Below are positions 52,816 to 61,883 of a stretch of 64,000 bases of DNA, piece after piece. Location: positions 1 through 64,000 of the forward strand of contig JAAEOK010000050.1 of assembly GCA_024244705.1 (NCBI GenBank), given 5' to 3'. The notes beneath the pieces are model-generated. The model was not told the origin of the DNA and made no database searches. It worked only from the letters and a program-made list of their open reading frames with translations. Both the position numbers and the translations under genes were made by a program. Source of the stretch: Alphaproteobacteria bacterium (GTDB lineage Bacteria; Pseudomonadota; Alphaproteobacteria; JAAEOK01). Positions within the stretch are counted from its first letter, which is position 1, and every line of letters starts with the position of its first letter.

Positions 52816-55800
52816 ATGCATTGGATTGCCGTTTCCAGCCTGCAATCGCGGTTTCTCGTTCTCGCGTTGGCCGTCATGGCGATGGCATTCGGCGCCTATC
52901 AATTTCGGCATATGCCGGTCGATGCCGTGCCCGAATTCCGCGCCGTTCAGATCGAGGTCCAGACCGAGGCGCTCGGGCTCTCCGCCGCCGAAGTCGAGGA
53001 CTTGGTGACGTTGAATCTCGAGGATTTGATCGCCGGCACATCGTGGCTCGAGCGTATCGAATCGACGTCGGTCCCCGGTCTCTCATCGATTGTCCTGACC
53101 TTTGAGCCCGGAACCGACCTCTACCGGGCAAGGCAAATGGTGCAAGAGCGTCTCACCGTCGCCTATGCGCTGCCGCAGGTTGCCAAGCCGCCGGTGATGC
53201 TGCAGCCGCTTTCGGTGGCCAACCGCGCGATGCTGGTCGGGTTGTCTTCCGACGAAGTTTCTCCGATCGATATGTCGGTGCTGGCACAGTGGACCATTCG
53301 TCCCAAGCTCATGGGCGTAAGCGGTGTGGCGAATGTCTCGATTTGGGGTCAGCGCCGGCGTCAGCTTCACGTGTTGGTCGACCCGGAGCAACTGCGAGAC
53401 GAAGGTGTCACCCTGGAGCAGGTGATCAAGACGGCGGGCGACGCCTTGTGGGTATCGCCACTGACCTTCCTCGAGGCATCGTTTCCCGGCAGCGGCGGTT
53501 GGATCGACGGCCCCAACCAAAGGCTCGAGATCAGGCACGTGCTGCCGATTTCGACGCCGGACGATTTGGCCGCGGTCAAAGTGGACCGGTCGGAGCTCAC
53601 GCTTGGCGAAGTCGCCGATGTCGTCGAAGCCCATCCGCCCCTTATCGGAGACGCGATCGTCAATGACGGCCCGGGCCTTTTGCTTGTCGTCGAAAAGCTG
53701 CCCAATGCCAGCGCCCGGGAAGTGGTTCGGGGCATCGAGGCCGCGCTGGCAGAATTAAGCCTCGGCCTACCCGGAATCGAGATCGATACCGGTATCTATA
53801 GATCTTCGGATTTCGTCGATGAGTCGTTCGCAAATGTCGAGCGGGCGCTGATCGTCGGTGCGATACTCGTCGTTCTCGTATTCCTGATCGGTTCGTTCAG
53901 TTGGCGGACGACCCTGGTCGCCGCGATTGTGATTCCGCTGTCGTTGGCAATATCGGTCGTTGTCCTGAGTCTCTGGGGTACGGCGCTGAACGCGATGGTT
54001 TTGACAGGGTTGTCGGCCGCGCTCGTCCTGCTCATTGACGATGCCTGCGCCGATACGGAGAGTATTGTCCGACGCATCCGCGAATACCGCCGCGCGGCGA
54101 GCCGAAAGGCGACCGCAAGTATCATTGTCGAGGCGTCGCTGCGTGCCCGCCGCGGCCTCTTTTTTGGATTGCTCGTCGTCGTGCTTGCAATATTGCCGGT
54201 TCTCTTCCTAAGCGGGATGACCGGTCGCTTTGTTGCGCCCTTAGCCGTCTCTTATCTGCTCGCGCTGCTTGCGTCGACGGTGGTCGCGTTGACGGTTACA
54301 CCGGTACTTGCCCTGACGCTGTTCCGCAATGCCTCGCCCGCGCACCTCGAATCGCCACTCCTTCGGCCGCTTGCGCGCGGTTACGCGGCGGCGTTGGCCG
54401 GGTCCATTCGCGCGCCGGTTTCAACCGCCGTTGTTGCCGCGACCATCGCCGTCGCCGGCTTCGTATCATGGCCGTTGCTCAATTTGTCTTTGGTCCCAGA
54501 GTTCAAGCAGCGAGACCTCTTGATTTCGACAGGCGCGGCGACCGGAACCTCCCATCCCGAAATGATCCGTATCATGACGCTGCTGAGCTCTGATTTGAGG
54601 TCGATTCCGGGCGTCGCCAATCTCGGCGCCCATGTCGGCCGGGCGGTGACCGGAGATCAGATCGTCAATGTCGACGAAAGCCAGCTTTGGCTGCGGATCG
54701 ATCCGAACGCCGACTATGCCAGGACACGGGCTGCTGTCGTCGACACCGTGGCGGGCTACCCCGGTATCGACGGGCAGGTGAAAACCTATTTGGGCGAAAT
54801 CGTCGAGCAGGTTCTGGCCGGTCCCGGCGATGTCATCACCGTGCGCGTTTACGGACCGGAAGATGAAAAGCTCGTGCTTGAGGCCGAGAGAGTTCGTCAG
54901 GCACTCGCCGAGATCGATGGGGTCGCCGCGGCCGATCTGGAAATCGAAAGGACCGGCCCGCAGTTGGAGATTCAGGTCGATCTCGACGCCGCCGGGCGTG
55001 TCGGCCTGAAACCTGGCGACATTCGCCGGGCGGCGGGAACGATGTTGGCCGGCCTCCAAGTCGGCGCCCTTTTCGAGCAGCAAAAGGTGTTCGATGTGGT
55101 CGTCTGGGGCGATCGCAACACACGCGATAGCCTGACGGAAATCCGTGACCTGCTGATCGACACGCCAAACGGCGGCCACGTCCGCCTTGCCGACGTAGCC
55201 AGTGTCGACATCGCCGGCGGCAAGAGCACCATCCTTCGCGACGGTGTATCGCGCCGTATCGATGTCGCAGCCGTGGTCGCCGGCCGAGATATGGATTCCG
55301 TTGTCCGCGGCGTCGGCGACGCCTTGGCGCGGATCGACTTCCCGTTGGAGTATCATCCGGTCCTTTTGGGGGCGCACGCGGAGCGTCACGATATGGGATC
55401 GCGCCTCGTCAGCATCGCGGTGGCGGCGGCGATTGGCATTGTCCTGTTGTTGCAGGCTTGTTTCGGTAGTTGGCGAATGGCGATTGCGGCCACGCTAACC
55501 ATGGTTGGCGCGGCGGCCGGAGGTTTGTTTGCAGTGATTGCAACCGGCGGCACGCTCTATCTCGGATCCTTGGTCGGTCTTATTGCGGTCCTAGCGGTCT
55601 CCGCCCGGCAAAGCATTCTCCTGGTTTCCCATTGCCGCCATTTGCAACGGGATGAAAATTGGCCCGACGGTCGTGCGCTTGCCGAACGCGGCGCACAAGA
55701 TCGGTTGAGCCCAATGTTGATCAGCGCGGTTGCCGGCAGCCTGCTCATGGTTCCGCTCATTCTTTATGGCGACTCCGCCGGCCTGGAAGTCCTATCGCCA

Positions 55801-55950
55801 ATGGCTGTTGCGATTGTCGGCGGCGTTTTCTGGTCGACCGTGCTCAGCCTGTTCCTAACCCCGGCCCTCTTTGCCGCCTTTGGCGCGCGCGGGTCACCCG
55901 ACATCGATGAGGAGAGCACTTTGGTCGTGGGGAGTAAGGCAAATGCGTAG
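52816..55950 (+). CDS. RND-family efflux permease (CusA/CzcA/AcrB superfamily), first copy
   Basis: A 1044-residue RND transporter with one N-terminal helix, two large periplasmic halves and two six-helix bundles. MPVDAVPEFRAVQIEVQTEALGLSAAEVEDLVT at the start is the heavy-metal-type N-terminal signature. Helix 4 keeps the proton-relay Asp pair, Asp408-Asp409 in LIDDACADTESIVRR. ATG at 52816 has GAGG six bases before it. Its stop overlaps the start of the adaptor gene. Confidence 0.88.
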   Translation: MHWIAVSSLQSRFLVLALAVMAMAFGAYQFRHMPVDAVPEFRAVQIEVQTEALGLSAAEVEDLVTLNLEDLIAGTSWLERIESTSVPGLSSIVLTFEPGTDLYRARQMVQERLTVAYALPQVAKPPVMLQPLSVANRAMLVGLSSDEVSPIDMSVLAQWTIRPKLMGVSGVANVSIWGQRRRQLHVLVDPEQLRDEGVTLEQVIKTAGDALWVSPLTFLEASFPGSGGWIDGPNQRLEIRHVLPISTPDDLAAVKVDRSELTLGEVADVVEAHPPLIGDAIVNDGPGLLLVVEKLPNASAREVVRGIEAALAELSLGLPGIEIDTGIYRSSDFVDESFANVERALIVGAILVVLVFLIGSFSWRTTLVAAIVIPLSLAISVVVLSLWGTALNAMVLTGLSAALVLLIDDACADTESIVRRIREYRRAASRKATASIIVEASLRARRGLFFGLLVVVLAILPVLFLSGMTGRFVAPLAVSYLLALLASTVVALTVTPVLALTLFRNASPAHLESPLLRPLARGYAAALAGSIRAPVSTAVVAATIAVAGFVSWPLLNLSLVPEFKQRDLLISTGAATGTSHPEMIRIMTLLSSDLRSIPGVANLGAHVGRAVTGDQIVNVDESQLWLRIDPNADYARTRAAVVDTVAGYPGIDGQVKTYLGEIVEQVLAGPGDVITVRVYGPEDEKLVLEAERVRQALAEIDGVAAADLEIERTGPQLEIQVDLDAAGRVGLKPGDIRRAAGTMLAGLQVGALFEQQKVFDVVVWGDRNTRDSLTEIRDLLIDTPNGGHVRLADVASVDIAGGKSTILRDGVSRRIDVAAVVAGRDMDSVVRGVGDALARIDFPLEYHPVLLGAHAERHDMGSRLVSIAVAAAIGIVLLLQACFGSWRMAIAATLTMVGAAAGGLFAVIATGGTLYLGSLVGLIAVLAVSARQSILLVSHCRHLQRDENWPDGRALAERGAQDRLSPMLISAVAGSLLMVPLILYGDSAGLEVLSPMAVAIVGGVFWSTVLSLFLTPALFAAFGARGSPDIDEESTLVVGSKANA

Positions 55951-56803
55951 CGGCGCCTGGAAGGTGTGGGCGGCCTGTGCCGTCGTCTTGATCGTCATCG
56001 CTGTTGGACTGGCCGTTATCACGCCAACGCGCGAAAAAAGGGACGGACCGTTCAAGCATCCGGCCACCGTGGAAGCCATCGACGGGTCGAATCTAAACCG
56101 CATAACGTTGACCGAGAAGGCCGCTCAGCGGCTGCGCATCGAAACGGCGCCAGTGCGTGAAGATACGGTCGTGCGTTGGCGTGTTATTCGAGGCGAAGTT
56201 GTGTCGATTGGCGACGATGTCTTCGAGTCGGTAGCCGACGACTCAAGCGATGCCGACGACGTAACCGATCCAGCTCTACCGATCGGTGAGGTGCAGGTCG
56301 CGATGAGCGGCCCGATAGAGATTCGCGTTCCCCGCCACCGCGACCTGAATTCGCTCGGCGCCGAACAGCTCGCAGAGGTCCTGATCGAGCTTGACGATGA
56401 TGATGACGACGATGACGAGGCCACGGAAATCGAGGCGGAACTGGTGGATGATGAGGATGACAGCGACGTCGACGAAGACGCTGAATGGCTGACCTACCTG
56501 ATTACATCGCGGCAAAAAGCCGACCGGCTCTCGCTCGGCCAGGAAATCCGCGTCCGGGTGCCGTTGGTGTCCCGCGACGCCCGGCAGAAGGTCGTGCCTT
56601 ACGGTGCGGTAATTTACGATCCTCACGGCAACACCTGGGTATACACCAACCCCGAGCCGTTCGTTTTTGTCCGCGACAAGGTTGTCGTCGATTTCATCGA
56701 AGGCGATGTGGCGGTCTTGAAAGAGGGCCCGGACATCGGTACCGAGGTACTCACCGTCGGGACGGTCGAGGTTTACGGAACCGAGTTCAAGGTCGGTCAC
56801 TAG
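55943..56803 (+). CDS. Periplasmic adaptor-like protein with an Asp-rich insertion
   Basis: A 286-residue protein with an N-terminal membrane helix (about 9-27). The position between two RND genes, NRITLTEKAAQRLRIETAPVRE and the C-terminal beta strands VPYGAVIYDPHGNTWVYTNPEPFVFVRDKV plus VEVYGTEFKVGH are those of RND membrane-fusion proteins, but the hairpin and lipoyl parts are not evident; it is shorter than normal adaptors. Residues 151-181 form an extremely acidic run (eight Asp, then Glu/Asp repeats), possibly metal-binding. ATG at 55943 overlaps the RND stop by eight bases and has GGAG upstream. Confidence 0.75.
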   Translation: MRSGAWKVWAACAVVLIVIAVGLAVITPTREKRDGPFKHPATVEAIDGSNLNRITLTEKAAQRLRIETAPVREDTVVRWRVIRGEVVSIGDDVFESVADDSSDADDVTDPALPIGEVQVAMSGPIEIRVPRHRDLNSLGAEQLAEVLIELDDDDDDDDEATEIEAELVDDEDDSDVDEDAEWLTYLITSRQKADRLSLGQEIRVRVPLVSRDARQKVVPYGAVIYDPHGNTWVYTNPEPFVFVRDKVVVDFIEGDVAVLKEGPDIGTEVLTVGTVEVYGTEFKVGH

Positions 56804-56842
56804 GGCGCATCGTGCTCTAGGACCGCAGCGAGGCCTCCGAGA

Positions 56843-59800
56843 ATGTACCGTTGGATAATCGGTTCCAGTCTCCGGTTCCGATTCATCGTCGTCGCCGTGG
56901 CCGCCGCTTTGATATACTTCGGCGCCGGCCGGCTACGGGACATGCCGGTGGATGTCTTCCCAGAATTCGCTCCGCCCTTGGTCGAAATCCAGACCGAGGG
57001 ACCCGGCATGTCGACTGTCGAGGTGGAGGAATTGATTACCGTTCCACTCGAACAGATCCTGCGCGGGACGCCGGAGCTTGATTCCATGCGTTCCAAGTCG
57101 GTGGTCGGTTTGTCTTCGATCCAAATGTTGTTCGAGCGTGGCACCGACATCCTCCATGCGCGCCAGCTGGTCAACGAGCGGCTGCAATTGGCGGCCGCCG
57201 ACCTGCCCCCGTCGGCCAGTTTGCCGCGCATGCTCCAGCCGCTTTCGGCGACCAGCCGGGTCATGAAGATCGGCCTGACATCTCCGGACATGTCGCTCAT
57301 GGACCTGTCGATGATCGCATATTGGAAGATGCGATTTCGCCTCCTGCAAGTCCCCGGTGTCGCCAATGTCGCGCTCTACGGCGAGCGGCTGAAGGCGTTG
57401 CAACTGCAACTCGACCCTGACCTCATGCGCATTCATGAGGTCAATCTGCCCGACGTGTTGAAGGAAACGTCGGAAGCCCTGGATGTTGGGTTGCTTCCAT
57501 ACTCGAGCTCCAAGACGACGCAGGTCGAAGGATTTGTCGATTCGGCAAACCAGCGCTTCGACATAGAATTCAGGACCCCGGTCTTCACGCCCGAACATTT
57601 CGGCCGATTGCCCGTCGGCACCAAAAATCGCGCTGCCCGCGGCAACGACGGCGACGATATTCTTCGGTTGAGCGATATCGGCGACGTACTTTGGGCGCCC
57701 CCGCAATTGATCGGTGACGCAGTGATCAACGACGGTCCGGGCCTGATGGTCATCGTCGAAAAATTCTCCTGGTCCAACACGCTCGATGTGACTCTCGGCG
57801 TCGAGGCGGCCCTCGAAGAGTTGGCGCCCGCCTTGGCCGGTCTGGAAATCGATACCGAGATCTTCCGTCCGGCGACCTTTATCGAGCTGTCGATCGAGAA
57901 CCTCACCGTGGCGCTCATGATTGGTGCCGCACTTGTCGTTCTTGTGCTTGGCGCCTTTCTCTACGAATGGCGTGTCGCCTTGATCAGCACCCTGGCTATA
58001 CCGTTGTCGCTGGTCGCTGCCGGGATCGTTCTCTACCTCAGTGGTGCAACGCTCAACACGATGGTTCTCGCCGGTTTCGTCGTCGCGCTTGGCGCGGTGG
58101 TCGACGATGCGATTGTCGATATCGAGAACATCGTGCGCCGCCTGCGCCAGCACAGGCGTGCCGGGAGTCCGGTATCGACCGCGCGGGTCGTTCTGGAGGC
58201 GTCGCTCGAAGTGCGCAGCGCCATCGTTTTCGCGACACTGATCATCGTGTTCGCAGTCATCCCGGTGTTTTTCATGGGCGGATTGTCGGGGTCGTTTTTC
58301 GGCCCGCTGGCGACATCCTATGTGCTGGCCTTGCTGGCCTCGATGGTGGTGGCGATGACGGTAACGCCGGCATTGGCGCTTATTCTGCTCGACGGTGTTC
58401 CGCTCGAGCGGCGGGAGTCACCGCTGATCGTCTTCCTGCAGCGAAGGTATGAGCGTGCACTGCGCCGCATGCTCCAGGTGCCACGTCGTGTCTTCGCGGC
58501 CGCCAGTGTCATCGTGATAGCGGGAATCGCGATCTGGCCGATGCTCGGTCAGTCGCTCCTGCCGTCGTTCATGGAACGCGATTTTCTGATGCACTGGCTA
58601 ACCAAACCCGGCACCTCGCATCCGGAGATGTACCGGATCACGGTCCCGCCCAGCATCGAACTGCGGGCGATACCCGGCGTCCGTAATTTTGGCGCCCACA
58701 TTGGCCGCGCGATCGCCGCCGATGAAGTCGTCGGCATCTATTTCACGGAAAACTGGATCAGCGTCGACCCGTCCGCTGACTACGATGAGACCTTGGCCAG
58801 GATACAGCAAACGGTGGACGGCTATCCGGGGATCTATCGAGATGTTCAGACCTACCTGAAGGAGCGGATCCGAGAGGTTTTGACCGGGTCAGGAGAGGCC
58901 ATCGTGGTGCGCATCTATGGTGAGGATATCCGGCAGTTGCGGGCCGAGGGACGGAAAGTCGCCGAAGCTCTGCGGGACATCGAGGGCCTCGTCGACCTGC
59001 ATGTCGAATTGCAGGATGACGTGCCCTTGATTCAGGTCACCGCGGACCAAGGTGCGACGGCCGAGGCAGGATTGGTTCCCGGCGACATCCAACGGACGGC
59101 GTCACTCATCTTCGCTGGCAAGGAAGTCAGCGACATGCATTTCGATAATCAAGTTTATGACGTTATCGTCTGGTCGAAACCGGAATTCCGGGACAGCCTC
59201 ACGGATGTCGAAGACGCCTTGATCCATACCCCCGACGGCGACTACGTGCGCATGAGCGATGTCGCCGATGTCAAGATCGTTCCGTCGCCAAATGTCATCA
59301 GGCGGGACGATAGCTCACGACGCATCGACGTTCAGGCCAACGTAAACGACCGCGATCTTGGCGCCGTCGCGCAAGAAGTCCTGTCCCGGCTCGACGGAAT
59401 GACATTCCCGCTCGGCTATCACGTCGAGCTGCTTGGTGAATATACCGAACGCCAAGCCGCGCAGAGCCGGCTCCTGTTCGCCAGCATAATCGCCGCGGTC
59501 GGGATCCTTCTTATTCTGCAGGCGTCGCTGCGGAGCTGGCGGTTGACTATCCTCGCTTACATTACCCTTCCCGCCGCTTTGGTCGGCGGCAGTATTGCGG
59601 CATTCGTCACCGGTGGTGTCATTTCGCTCGGCTCCCTGGTCGGATTCCTGGCGGTGCTTGGTATTGTGGCTCGAAATGGCATACTCCTGCTCGATCACTA
59701 CCAGCATCTCCAACGGGAGGAGGGCCAAACCTTTGGCCCGGAGTTGGTGATTCGCGGAGCCCGTGAGCGCTTGGCGCCGATTCTTATGACCGCCACGACA

Positions 59801-60016
59801 ACCGCCTTGGCGCTCTTGCCTGTGGCGATCAGCGGCGAGGTTCCCGGTCATGAGATTGAACATCCGATGGCCGTTGTCATTCTCGGCGGACTGATCACAT
59901 CGACGTTGCTCAATTTGACTGTCGTGCCATTGCTATATGCCCGGTACGGGACGCCGGCGATGCCACTCGACGATCTGTTCCGCGATCGGCCCGACGAAGC
60001 CAAACACCTTGTCTAA
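56843..60016 (+). CDS. RND-family efflux permease (CusA/CzcA/AcrB superfamily), second copy
   Basis: A 1057-residue RND transporter paralogous to the first. RDMPVDVFPEFAPPLVEIQTEGPGMSTVEVEELITVPLE is the CusA/CzcA-like start. The proton-relay pair is Asp421-Asp422 in VVDDAIVDIENIVRRLRQH. Two different permeases with a single adaptor gene suggest a mixed pump like MdtBC, or two pumps sharing one adaptor. No outer-membrane factor gene is in the window. It starts 39 bases after the adaptor stop. Confidence 0.9.
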   Translation: MYRWIIGSSLRFRFIVVAVAAALIYFGAGRLRDMPVDVFPEFAPPLVEIQTEGPGMSTVEVEELITVPLEQILRGTPELDSMRSKSVVGLSSIQMLFERGTDILHARQLVNERLQLAAADLPPSASLPRMLQPLSATSRVMKIGLTSPDMSLMDLSMIAYWKMRFRLLQVPGVANVALYGERLKALQLQLDPDLMRIHEVNLPDVLKETSEALDVGLLPYSSSKTTQVEGFVDSANQRFDIEFRTPVFTPEHFGRLPVGTKNRAARGNDGDDILRLSDIGDVLWAPPQLIGDAVINDGPGLMVIVEKFSWSNTLDVTLGVEAALEELAPALAGLEIDTEIFRPATFIELSIENLTVALMIGAALVVLVLGAFLYEWRVALISTLAIPLSLVAAGIVLYLSGATLNTMVLAGFVVALGAVVDDAIVDIENIVRRLRQHRRAGSPVSTARVVLEASLEVRSAIVFATLIIVFAVIPVFFMGGLSGSFFGPLATSYVLALLASMVVAMTVTPALALILLDGVPLERRESPLIVFLQRRYERALRRMLQVPRRVFAAASVIVIAGIAIWPMLGQSLLPSFMERDFLMHWLTKPGTSHPEMYRITVPPSIELRAIPGVRNFGAHIGRAIAADEVVGIYFTENWISVDPSADYDETLARIQQTVDGYPGIYRDVQTYLKERIREVLTGSGEAIVVRIYGEDIRQLRAEGRKVAEALRDIEGLVDLHVELQDDVPLIQVTADQGATAEAGLVPGDIQRTASLIFAGKEVSDMHFDNQVYDVIVWSKPEFRDSLTDVEDALIHTPDGDYVRMSDVADVKIVPSPNVIRRDDSSRRIDVQANVNDRDLGAVAQEVLSRLDGMTFPLGYHVELLGEYTERQAAQSRLLFASIIAAVGILLILQASLRSWRLTILAYITLPAALVGGSIAAFVTGGVISLGSLVGFLAVLGIVARNGILLLDHYQHLQREEGQTFGPELVIRGARERLAPILMTATTTALALLPVAISGEVPGHEIEHPMAVVILGGLITSTLLNLTVVPLLYARYGTPAMPLDDLFRDRPDEAKHLV

Positions 60017-60017
60017 G

Positions 60018-60071
60018 CGCGCCCACGGCTGACGCCGCCGCCGGCGAAATCTCGTAATTTCATGACCGGTA
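60018..60071 (+). repeat. Direct repeat, right copy (after second RND gene)
   Basis: 54 bases matching 51807-51860 (about 41 identical, including the block CGCGCCCACGGCTGACG and GAAATCTCG at the same spacing). It begins one base after the second RND stop and looks like a relic of an MFS gene end here, without its gene. Confidence 0.65.
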
Positions 60072-60151
60072 CGACCGCCGTTGGCGGGGTGGCGAAACAG
60101 ACATCCTCCCGCCCCATCGGCGGCGGCGTCCCCGCTGACTCAAATGCATCC

Positions 60152-60179
60152 TTGACAATGCTCGAACGCGCGTTATTAT
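60152..60179 (+). promoter_or_regulatory. Sigma-70 promoter of the MarR gene
   Basis: TTGACA (60152-60157), a perfect -35, and TATTAT (60174-60179), five of six matches, are separated by 16 bases. The -10 lies inside the long palindrome, so a bound repressor would block polymerase. The MarR ATG is 39 bases downstream. Confidence 0.6.
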
Positions 60180-60202
60180 CTGTATATACATATAATAACG
60201 CG
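60169..60202 (+). promoter_or_regulatory. 34-base palindromic operator overlapping the MarR gene promoter
   Basis: Arms CGCGTTATTAT (60169-60179) and ATAATAACGCG (60192-60202) are exact inverse complements. The centre is itself a perfect palindrome, TGTATATACA (60181-60190); only the pair 60180/60191 does not match. The shared core recurs before the downstream NmrA gene, which marks both as sites for the MarR protein encoded between them. Confidence 0.65.
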
Positions 60203-60218
60203 AATCAAGAGAGGGGCG

Positions 60219-60668
60219 ATGAGTATCGAGACCCGCACATCCGACAGCGAACTGCAGACAGTGGACTGTTTGTGCTACCGGCTTCGCCGCGCCGCGCGAT
60301 TGGCTGCCAAGACCTATGACGGTGCGTTGAAGCCGACCGGTCTACGCAATACGCAGTTTGCATTGCTGGGAACGCTCAACAAGCTTGGCGAGTCGAGCAT
60401 CGGCGAGTTGTCCGAGAAGCTGGCCACCGATGCAACGACATTGACGCGCAATCTGAAGGTCCTGGTTGGTAGGGGCTTGATCGAGAGTGTTGCGGCTGAC
60501 GACGCCCGCGTCCATGTCATCCGGGTCACCGAGCTGGGCAAAAAGACGTACCTTGCGGCGCTGCCCCTGTGGCGCGGGGCACAAAAGCACATGCTCGATG
60601 CCATTGGATCGAAACGCTGGGCTGAAATGCGGGCCGAACTCGATAAGATTGAGCAGGCTTGCGCCTGA
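60219..60668 (+). CDS. MarR-family transcriptional regulator
   Basis: A 149-residue winged-helix repressor. The domain runs LRRAARLAAKTYDGALKPTGLRNTQFALLGTL, SSIGELSEKLATDATTLTRNLKVLVGRGLIE (recognition helix) and SVAADDARVHVIRVTELGKKTYLAAL (wing). GAGGGG precedes the start. Two palindromes with the core TGTATATACA flank its coding region, so autoregulation and control of the NmrA gene are likely. An aromatic or electrophilic ligand is typical of the family. Confidence 0.9.
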   Translation: MSIETRTSDSELQTVDCLCYRLRRAARLAAKTYDGALKPTGLRNTQFALLGTLNKLGESSIGELSEKLATDATTLTRNLKVLVGRGLIESVAADDARVHVIRVTELGKKTYLAALPLWRGAQKHMLDAIGSKRWAEMRAELDKIEQACA

Positions 60669-60688
60669 CCGCACAAAAAATTCGCAAT

Positions 60689-60710
60689 GATAACTGTATA
60701 TACAGATATC
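60689..60710 (+). promoter_or_regulatory. Second MarR-type operator, upstream of the NmrA gene
   Basis: The core CTGTATATACAG (60694-60705) is a perfect 12-base palindrome, and with flanks GATAA/ATATC (one mismatched pair) it spans 22 bases. It lies 29 bases before the NmrA ATG and contains the same TGTATATACA core as the site at 60169-60202. Confidence 0.6.
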
Positions 60711-60738
60711 GATATTAACCGATCTAAGGAGAACGATC

Positions 60739-61857
60739 ATGAATAGGCCGAAGATCCTCGTCACCGCGGCCGCAGGCCATACCGGAACCGCTGCCGTTCA
60801 CCAGTTACTCCAAATGGGTTTTCCCGTGCGCGCCTTCGTCCGGCGCAGGGACGACCGAGCAACCGCACTCGAACAAGCGGGCGCTGAGTTATTCATCGGC
60901 GATGTTTTCGATTATCGAGATCTCAGGGCGTCGATGGTTGGCGTCCAACGCGCCTATCATTGTCCGCCCTTCGGCCTCAATCTCCTGCACAACACAATGC
61001 TGTTCGCCGTCGCGGCAGAAGAGGCCAGGCTCGAAGTCGTCGCACTGATGAGTCAATGGACCCCGCAGCCTTCCCATTCCTCGGTCATCACCCGCGAGCA
61101 CTGGCTTTCGAACCAAGTCTATCGCTGGATGCCGTCGGTCGACGTTGTCCATATCAATCCGGGTATCTTCGCGTTCATGTATTTGCTCGGCCTGCCGGCG
61201 GCCGCACATTTCGGCATGTTGATGGCGCCGTTCGGAGACGGCCTCAATGCGCCGCCATCGAACGACGACATTGCCCGTGTCGCCACCGGCGTGCTCGCCG
61301 ATCCCGCCAACCATATTGGCAAGAGCTACCGGCCGACCGGCCCCGAGCTGGTATCGCCGCAAGATATCGCCGGCATCCTCGGCAAGGTCCTGGGCCGCAA
61401 AGTCGGCTACAAGGATGTCCCGTTCAAGACCTTCAGCAAGGCAGCCGTCGCCCAGGGTTTCTCGCTGACGGAAATCGCCCATATGCGCCACTACGCCGAA
61501 GACATAAAGAACGGCGCCTTCGCCGTCGGCGGGCCAACCGACCACGTCCTGGCGGTCAGCGGCCAGGAGCCGGAGGATTTCGAAACCATCGCGCGCAGGT
61601 ACATCAACGATCCGTCTCTTATTCATCCCGCCGTCAAGATCGGATCAAAAACGGAGGCGGTTGGCTTTCTCGTGAGAATGCTGGCGACCAAGGCGCCGGA
61701 CCTGGATAGCTGGGAACGAGACCGCGGCTACCCGCTGTTGAGCAACCCGGTTCTGTCCCAGGACAGCGCCGAATGGCGCGCGACCGCCGAACGGCAACAG
61801 CTCAACCTTCGGCCCGTAGCGCCATCCGCGACACCGAAACTGGAATTGGCCGTCTAA
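60739..61857 (+). CDS. NmrA-like NAD(P)-binding protein
   Basis: A 372-residue atypical short-chain dehydrogenase of the NmrA/QOR2 group. The Rossmann start is ILVTAAAGHTGTAAVHQLLQMGFPVRAFVRR, with the TGxxG-type GHTGTA loop and a basic VRR suiting NADPH. The catalytic YxxxK is absent, as in NmrA-type redox sensors. MarR plus NmrA pairs often form redox- or xenobiotic-response units. Ribosome site AAGGAG is near the start. It lies 70 bases after the MarR stop. Confidence 0.88.
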   Translation: MNRPKILVTAAAGHTGTAAVHQLLQMGFPVRAFVRRRDDRATALEQAGAELFIGDVFDYRDLRASMVGVQRAYHCPPFGLNLLHNTMLFAVAAEEARLEVVALMSQWTPQPSHSSVITREHWLSNQVYRWMPSVDVVHINPGIFAFMYLLGLPAAAHFGMLMAPFGDGLNAPPSNDDIARVATGVLADPANHIGKSYRPTGPELVSPQDIAGILGKVLGRKVGYKDVPFKTFSKAAVAQGFSLTEIAHMRHYAEDIKNGAFAVGGPTDHVLAVSGQEPEDFETIARRYINDPSLIHPAVKIGSKTEAVGFLVRMLATKAPDLDSWERDRGYPLLSNPVLSQDSAEWRATAERQQLNLRPVAPSATPKLELAV

Positions 61858-61883
61858 GTGAGAGCGCGCGCCGACGGTCAACT

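Noticed and set aside
56394-56490. GAC/GAT-rich tract as a microsatellite or frameshift artefact
   Set aside because: Codons vary between GAT, GAC and GAG and the frame continues into adaptor-like sequence, so it is a real acidic segment.
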